Below are positions 43,591-47,627 of a DNA stretch of 47,627 bases, one piece after another. The stretch lies in assembly GCA_003219695.1 (NCBI GenBank), contig QHQA01000009.1, positions 1-47,627 on the forward strand. The letters are read 5' to 3'. Below the pieces are notes generated by a model. It was not told the DNA's origin. It saw nothing but the letters and a program-made list of their open reading frames with translations, and ran no database searches. This DNA comes from Verrucomicrobiota bacterium. Its GTDB lineage: Bacteria; Verrucomicrobiota; Verrucomicrobiia; Chthoniobacterales; UBA10450. Position 1 is the first letter of the stretch, and each line of letters begins with the position of its first letter. A program made the position numbers and the translations under genes.

Positions 43591-45006
43591 ATGTCCCTGG
43601 ATATAAAGGAAATTGTTGCCGCGCGGCTCGGCGAGAATTATCAGCTTCACGAGCGACATGTGAACCGCACGCTGGTGGCCGCTCAGCGCGTGATCGGGTT
43701 CGACAAGGTCTATGCGCGGGCGGAAGGCGCCTATCTCTACGACATGGATAACCAGCCGTATCTGGATTTCCTGAGCGGCTATAGCGTTTTCAACATCGGA
43801 CGGAATCATCCTGTCGTGAAGCAGGCGATCCGCGATGTGGTCGATCTCGATCTGCCGAACATGGTGCAGATGGATTGTTCGCTTCTGAGCGGCTTGTTGG
43901 CGGAAGCGCTGGTGAAACGGACGCCGCCGCATCTGGACGCGGTTTTCTTTTGTAACTCCGGCACAGAAGCAATGGAAGGCGCGCTGAAATTTGCGCGCGC
44001 AGCGACGGGCAGGAAACGCGCCGTTTCATTGGCCAGCGCCTTTCATGGCCTCAGTCTTGGGGCCCTGTCGTTGATGGGCTGCGAAAGTTTTACGGACGGT
44101 TTCGGACCGTTGATGGAAGGATTCGACGCGCGCGTGCCGCTGGATGACATCCAAGAATTAGATCGGCAACTTCGCTCGCGCGACGTGGCCGCGTTCGTAA
44201 TCGAGACTGTTCAGGGCAAAGGCTGCCAGACTTCGAAAATCGATTTCTTCCCGCGCGCGCAAGAGCTTTGCCGTAAGTACGGCACACTTTTGATTTGCGA
44301 TGAAGTGCAAACCGGCCTTGGGCGCACGGGAAAGATGTTTGGATTCCAGCATTGGAATTTGGAACCGGACATCATCACGCTGGCGAAAACATTAAGCGGC
44401 GGTTATGTGCCTTGCGGGGCGATCGTGACCCGGCGCGACATTTATCAAAAAACGTTTTCGCGGATGGACCGTTGCGTTGTGCACTCAACAACGTTCGGGC
44501 GCAATAATCTGGCCATGGCGTGCGGACTCGCCGCGCTGGAAGTGATCGATCAGGAAAATCTGGTGGAGCGCGCAGCAAAAATGGGCGCGCTGCTTATGGA
44601 GAAAATCGAAGCGCTGAAAGCGAAACATTCGTTCATCAAAGAAGTGCGCGGCAAAGGGCTCATGATCGGGATCGAGTTTCACGAGCCAAGCGAGTTCAAG
44701 CTGAAGATGGCTTGGAAACTTCTGCACAGAATCGACAAGGTGCTCTTTGCGCAAATGATCGTGACCCAAATGTTGAGCAAGCATCGCATCCTCACGCAGG
44801 TGGCTGGTCACGCGATGGATGTGATGAAAATTCTCCCGCCGCTGATTATCGGGGAAAGCGAAATCGACATGTTCGTCAACGCGCTGGACGACGTGCTGAC
44901 CGAATGCCGCAAATTCCCCGGCCCGATGTGGGAGATTGGAAATAATTTCGTCAAAGCTGCGCTCGGATCGCGTCGCACGCCCGAACCGCGTCCGGTCTCA
45001 GCGTAA
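43591..45006 (+). CDS. Class III aminotransferase
   Basis: The protein has 471 residues with the fold-type I, class III pattern: FLSGYSVFNIGRNHPVVKQA, VFFCNSGTEAMEGALKFARA, SAFHGLSLGALSLMG, LLICDEVQTGLGRTGKMFGF with the ring-binding Asp, and TLAKTLSGGYVPCGAIV with the PLP lysine. A Thr in STTFGRNNLAMA is the usual phosphate contact. It resembles acetylornithine/ornithine and related omega-aminotransferases, with an N-terminal extension of ~35 residues. The substrate cannot be fixed; it is not in an amino-acid operon here. Confidence 0.85.
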   Translation: MSLDIKEIVAARLGENYQLHERHVNRTLVAAQRVIGFDKVYARAEGAYLYDMDNQPYLDFLSGYSVFNIGRNHPVVKQAIRDVVDLDLPNMVQMDCSLLSGLLAEALVKRTPPHLDAVFFCNSGTEAMEGALKFARAATGRKRAVSLASAFHGLSLGALSLMGCESFTDGFGPLMEGFDARVPLDDIQELDRQLRSRDVAAFVIETVQGKGCQTSKIDFFPRAQELCRKYGTLLICDEVQTGLGRTGKMFGFQHWNLEPDIITLAKTLSGGYVPCGAIVTRRDIYQKTFSRMDRCVVHSTTFGRNNLAMACGLAALEVIDQENLVERAAKMGALLMEKIEALKAKHSFIKEVRGKGLMIGIEFHEPSEFKLKMAWKLLHRIDKVLFAQMIVTQMLSKHRILTQVAGHAMDVMKILPPLIIGESEIDMFVNALDDVLTECRKFPGPMWEIGNNFVKAALGSRRTPEPRPVSA

Positions 45007-45071
45007 CGCACCCCACCGCATCTAGGGCCCCCTCGTCCCCAATAGAGCGACGCAAAAATTGCTGCCAGCCA

Positions 45072-45896
45072 ATGAGGATTGAACTGAGCGTTTCAGAATA
45101 TTTTATCATTGGCTTCGCACTGTTGTTATTGGGCCGAACAATTCATTATCTAGCCGTAACCCGCTATTTAAGAGAGCGCGGCGTTTTGCTTGCAGTAGAT
45201 CGCTCACCAATACGCGATTGGAGTGAATGGGCCGCCTACCGAAAGGCGCGGCTGTCTGATCATCAGCCGCTCACGTGGTGGTACGTCCTTTGGACTATTC
45301 AGATTGTTTTATGTTTCTGGATGATCGGTTGGTTCGCGTTTGCGGGCGGAGCGCTCAAGATCGGCAGGACGAGCCACTTCGTGGACACAGTAGCTGATGC
45401 AGATGGCTACAGGACGGTGTTCGATGTTGAGCAAAGCGGCTACCGTCATTGGGGATTCGCGGCATCTGGGCTGATCTTCGTCGCCGTTGGTTTCGCGATG
45501 CCTGCGCTTTTCAGACTGGGCATTGTGGGGAAGCCGGCAGCTTGGATGCAGAAATGGCTGCCGCGGGTTTTTGTTGTCGGCGCAACGTTATGGACGGTGG
45601 CAGTATTCGCAGCGACGTTCGTTGACTACCGAAGAGCTGTGGATGCGCTACACAATGCCAAAGCAAAAGTTGTTGAGGGGCGTGTCGACCACTATTCGCA
45701 AGTACCTACCAAGAGCGAGTCGTTCGACGTTAACGGTGTGAAATTTTGGTATTCCGACAATGTGATAATAGCCGGCTTTAACCATACGGCCTTTCACGGC
45801 GGCCCAATTCGGCAAGGATTGCCCGTAAAGATTTGGTATTGGCGCGGGCAAATCTTGCGATTGCAAATCAAGCCCGGCGAAGCGAACGCGTTATAG
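45072..45896 (+). CDS. Membrane protein of unknown function
   Basis: The protein has 274 residues and about four membrane helices (residues ~9-27, 73-95, 127-149, 168-190). A C-terminal soluble part of ~80 residues (NAKAKVVEGRVDHYSQVPTK, KFWYSDNVI, GLPVKIWYWRGQILRLQI) looks like a small beta domain. The pattern VVEGRVDHY...F...F.YSD and L.VKIWY is shared with short DUF3592-like domains in other membrane proteins. No catalytic residues are seen. It lies alone between the aminotransferase and transaldolase genes. Confidence 0.55.
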   Translation: MRIELSVSEYFIIGFALLLLGRTIHYLAVTRYLRERGVLLAVDRSPIRDWSEWAAYRKARLSDHQPLTWWYVLWTIQIVLCFWMIGWFAFAGGALKIGRTSHFVDTVADADGYRTVFDVEQSGYRHWGFAASGLIFVAVGFAMPALFRLGIVGKPAAWMQKWLPRVFVVGATLWTVAVFAATFVDYRRAVDALHNAKAKVVEGRVDHYSQVPTKSESFDVNGVKFWYSDNVIIAGFNHTAFHGGPIRQGLPVKIWYWRGQILRLQIKPGEANAL

Positions 45897-45965
45897 CACG
45901 CGCTAGCAATTTGGTTTGTCGATCTTTTGTTCGGGCGTACGTTTATTAAAAAAGGAGGAAATATC

Positions 45966-46955
45966 ATGAGCACGGCAGTTGCCGAAGAAACTAAAACAAA
46001 ATTGAATCAGCTCGAGCAACTGAAGAAATTTACCAAAATCGTGGCAGACACGGCGGATTTCGAGTCGGTCAAACAATTCAAGCCGCAGGACGCAACGACG
46101 AACCCGAGTCTCGTATATGCTGCTACGCAAAAACAAGAGTACGCGCATTTGCTTGAGGAAGTGCTGGCTGATCGAAAGAAATCCGGCCTGAGCGGTCACG
46201 AACAGATCGAAGACATTTGCGATCATCTGCTGGTGCAGTTCGGCTGTGACATTTTGGAAATAGTGCCTGGGCGCGTGTCAACCGAGACCGATGCGCGCTT
46301 GTCATTCGACGTGGAAGGTTCAATCAAAAAAGCCCGCCGATTGGTGCAGCTTTACGAAGAACGCAAGATCCCGCGTGAGCGCGTGCTGATCAAAGTCGCT
46401 TCGACATGGGAAGGAATTAACGCCGCCGAGCAACTAACCAAGGAGGGAATCCGTTGCAATTTGACGCTGATGTTTTCGCTGCCGCAGGCGGTGCGTTGCG
46501 CGGAGGCCAAGGTGCAATTGATCTCGCCGTTCGTCGGCCGGATTTACGATTGGTACAAAAAAGAAAACAAACGCGACTATCAAGGCGCAGAAGATCCGGG
46601 CGTGCAATCGGTGACCGAGATCTATACCTACTACAAAAAATTCGATATTCCGACTGAAGTGATGGGCGCCAGTTTTCGAAACGCCGGGCAGATTCTGGAG
46701 CTGGCAGGGTGCGATTGCCTGACGATCAGCCCTGAATTGATGGAGGAACTCTCAAAATCCACCGAGCCGGTCGAGCGTAAATTGGTTCCGGAAAAAGCGA
46801 AACAGGCGAAGATCGAAAAGCTGGAGCTCGACGAGAAAAAGTTCCGCTGGCTGTTGAACGAAAATGCCATGGCCACGGAAAAACTGGCGGAAGGTATTCG
46901 CAAGTTCGCTGCCGACGTGGTGAAGCTGGAGAAATTCGTCGTGTCGAAGCTTTAG
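45966..46955 (+). CDS. tal: Transaldolase
   Basis: AGGAGG at 45953-45958 lies 7 bases before the ATG at 45966. The protein of 329 residues is a class I aldolase with transaldolase hallmarks: [54 protein letters not shown] with the Schiff-base lysine in [38 protein letters not shown] and [20 protein letters not shown]. It moves a dihydroxyacetone unit between sugar phosphates in the pentose phosphate pathway. Length and order fit the TalA/TalB type. Confidence 0.95.
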   Translation: MSTAVAEETKTKLNQLEQLKKFTKIVADTADFESVKQFKPQDATTNPSLVYAATQKQEYAHLLEEVLADRKKSGLSGHEQIEDICDHLLVQFGCDILEIVPGRVSTETDARLSFDVEGSIKKARRLVQLYEERKIPRERVLIKVASTWEGINAAEQLTKEGIRCNLTLMFSLPQAVRCAEAKVQLISPFVGRIYDWYKKENKRDYQGAEDPGVQSVTEIYTYYKKFDIPTEVMGASFRNAGQILELAGCDCLTISPELMEELSKSTEPVERKLVPEKAKQAKIEKLELDEKKFRWLLNENAMATEKLAEGIRKFAADVVKLEKFVVSKL

Positions 46956-46970
46956 CGAGTCTTCCTCTGC

Positions 46971-47029
46971 CTCTTCCTCTTAATCTCATGTTGGGAGTGT
47001 AAGATTAAGACTAAGCGGAAGAGGAAGAG
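46971..47029 (+). promoter_or_regulatory. Long hairpin over the trmL ribosome site
   Basis: ctcttcctcttaatct (46971-46986) pairs with the outer parts of agattaag...gaagaggaagag (47002-47029), with a bulge in the 3' arm. The arm includes the purine-rich gaagaggaagag, which is the likely Shine-Dalgarno of trmL (ATG at 47033), so it could mask translation. Confidence 0.4.
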
Positions 47030-47032
47030 TTA

Positions 47033-47509
47033 ATGTTCAACGTTGTCCTGGTTGAGCCGGAGATTCCGCCGAATACGGGCAATATCGGCCGGCTTTGCCT
47101 GGCCACGCGATCGAGACTGCATCTCGTCAAGCCGCTGGGGTTCTCACTGGATGATCGACAGCTCAAACGCGCCGGTCTCGATTATTGGGATGAAGTTGAT
47201 GTGCGAGTTTGGGATTCATTTCGCGAATTACAACGCGCGCAAAAAGACACGGTGCGTTATTTTTTCCTGACAACGAAGTCTGACCGGCCGTATTACGACC
47301 TCCGTTTTCGCGATGGAGATTTTCTGGTTTTCGGGCGGGAAACAAAAGGATTGCCCGGAAGTCTGGTGGCGAAGAACTGCGAGGCTTGCCTTACGATCCC
47401 GATGCACGGGACGCGTTCACTGAATCTGGCTACAGCAGTGGCGATTGTGTTATTTGAAGCGGTTCGCCAGCAGCAACAGCCCAGAAACATCGCAACGCCC
47501 TCAGCCTGA
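47033..47509 (+). CDS. trmL: tRNA (cytidine/uridine-34 2'-O)-methyltransferase
   Basis: The protein of 158 residues has the SPOUT (knot) methyltransferase pattern of TrmL: NVVLVEPEIPPNTGNIGRLC with the conserved Asn and Arg, LHLVKPLGFSLDDRQLKRAG, YWDEV, FLVFGRETKGLP and ACLTIPMHGTRSLNLATAVA, which forms the knot and binds SAM. It methylates the wobble base of leucine tRNAs. The start ATG follows a purine-rich GAAGAGGAAGAG. Length is normal. Confidence 0.93.
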   Translation: MFNVVLVEPEIPPNTGNIGRLCLATRSRLHLVKPLGFSLDDRQLKRAGLDYWDEVDVRVWDSFRELQRAQKDTVRYFFLTTKSDRPYYDLRFRDGDFLVFGRETKGLPGSLVAKNCEACLTIPMHGTRSLNLATAVAIVLFEAVRQQQQPRNIATPSA

Positions 47510-47546
47510 CCAGGGTTAAATGAGTGAAAGGAAAGTAGGAAAAATC

Positions 47547-47627
47547 ATGAAACGTTTCGTGTTTTTAACAAGCATTGGAAGCCTTGCGCTTGCGCTGACG
47601 GCGTGGGGTGTTCCACAGAATAAATCG
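47547..47627 (+). CDS. Exported protein, 5' fragment at window edge
   Basis: The frame is open to the window edge. The 27 visible residues are a signal peptide (MKRFVFLTSIGSLALALTAW then GVPQNKS). A GGAAA-type ribosome site (aggaaagtagg) precedes the ATG. The function cannot be seen. Confidence 0.5.
   Translation, partial: MKRFVFLTSIGSLALALTAWGVPQNKS

Overview
The window looks like a chromosomal segment from an uncultured, moderately GC-rich soil bacterium, most likely a verrucomicrobium of the Chthoniobacterales/Udaeobacter type. This is inference. It rests on serine/threonine kinase-TPR genes paired with sigma factors, a fragmented set of type II secretion (T2SS) genes, many short exported proteins, passenger-type beta-strand repeats, and a high density of short palindromic repeats between and inside genes. 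There is no rRNA gene, CRISPR array or complete insertion sequence.

Layout. 1-4.1 kb: the 3' end of an LVIVD-repeat protein, then small unrelated accessory genes separated by copies of a conserved intergenic element, resembling a cassette array. 4.1-8.1 kb: an HUH (Rep-like) protein gene that has replaced the 5' part of a sigma-factor gene, followed by a receptor-type Ser/Thr kinase. 8.1-13.3 kb: a sugar-nucleotide transferase, a BNR/sortilin-like repeat protein interrupted by one in-frame amber codon, and an FTR1 iron permease. 13.4-22.4 kb: a methyltransferase and the T2SS genes gspH-I-J-K-L-M plus a gspC-like gene on the plus strand, facing gspG, an exported protein and gspF on the minus strand. 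gspD and gspE are not in the window. 22.9-27.9 kb: a decayed island between a tRNA-Cys gene and a copy of the 3' end of that tRNA. It holds a GNAT acetyltransferase, a 0.4-kb duplication carrying a lipoprotein, a truncated HTH gene and a frameshifted passenger-domain gene. 28-33 kb: hemL, a GH-like/GT2 fusion glycosyltransferase and purM. 33.4-37.7 kb: an exported protein and an intact sigma factor-kinase pair paralogous to the one at 4.7-8.1 kb. 37.9-41.9 kb: purL-purF on the minus strand. 42-47.6 kb: three tandem exported paralogues, a class III aminotransferase, a membrane protein, transaldolase, trmL and the start of another exported protein.

The main theme is the effect of short repeats on genes. 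purL carries two 89-bp palindromic elements in the same reading frame, encoding related ~30-residue inserts, plus two further repeat-like inserts. A 132-bp relative supplies the stop codon of the glycosyltransferase. A second family of paired inverted repeats supplies the ATG of three unrelated genes (the nucleotidyltransferase, the glycosyltransferase and purM). The two sigma-kinase loci give an internal comparison, one intact and one rearranged by an HUH gene and with a Lys-to-Gln change in the kinase catalytic loop.
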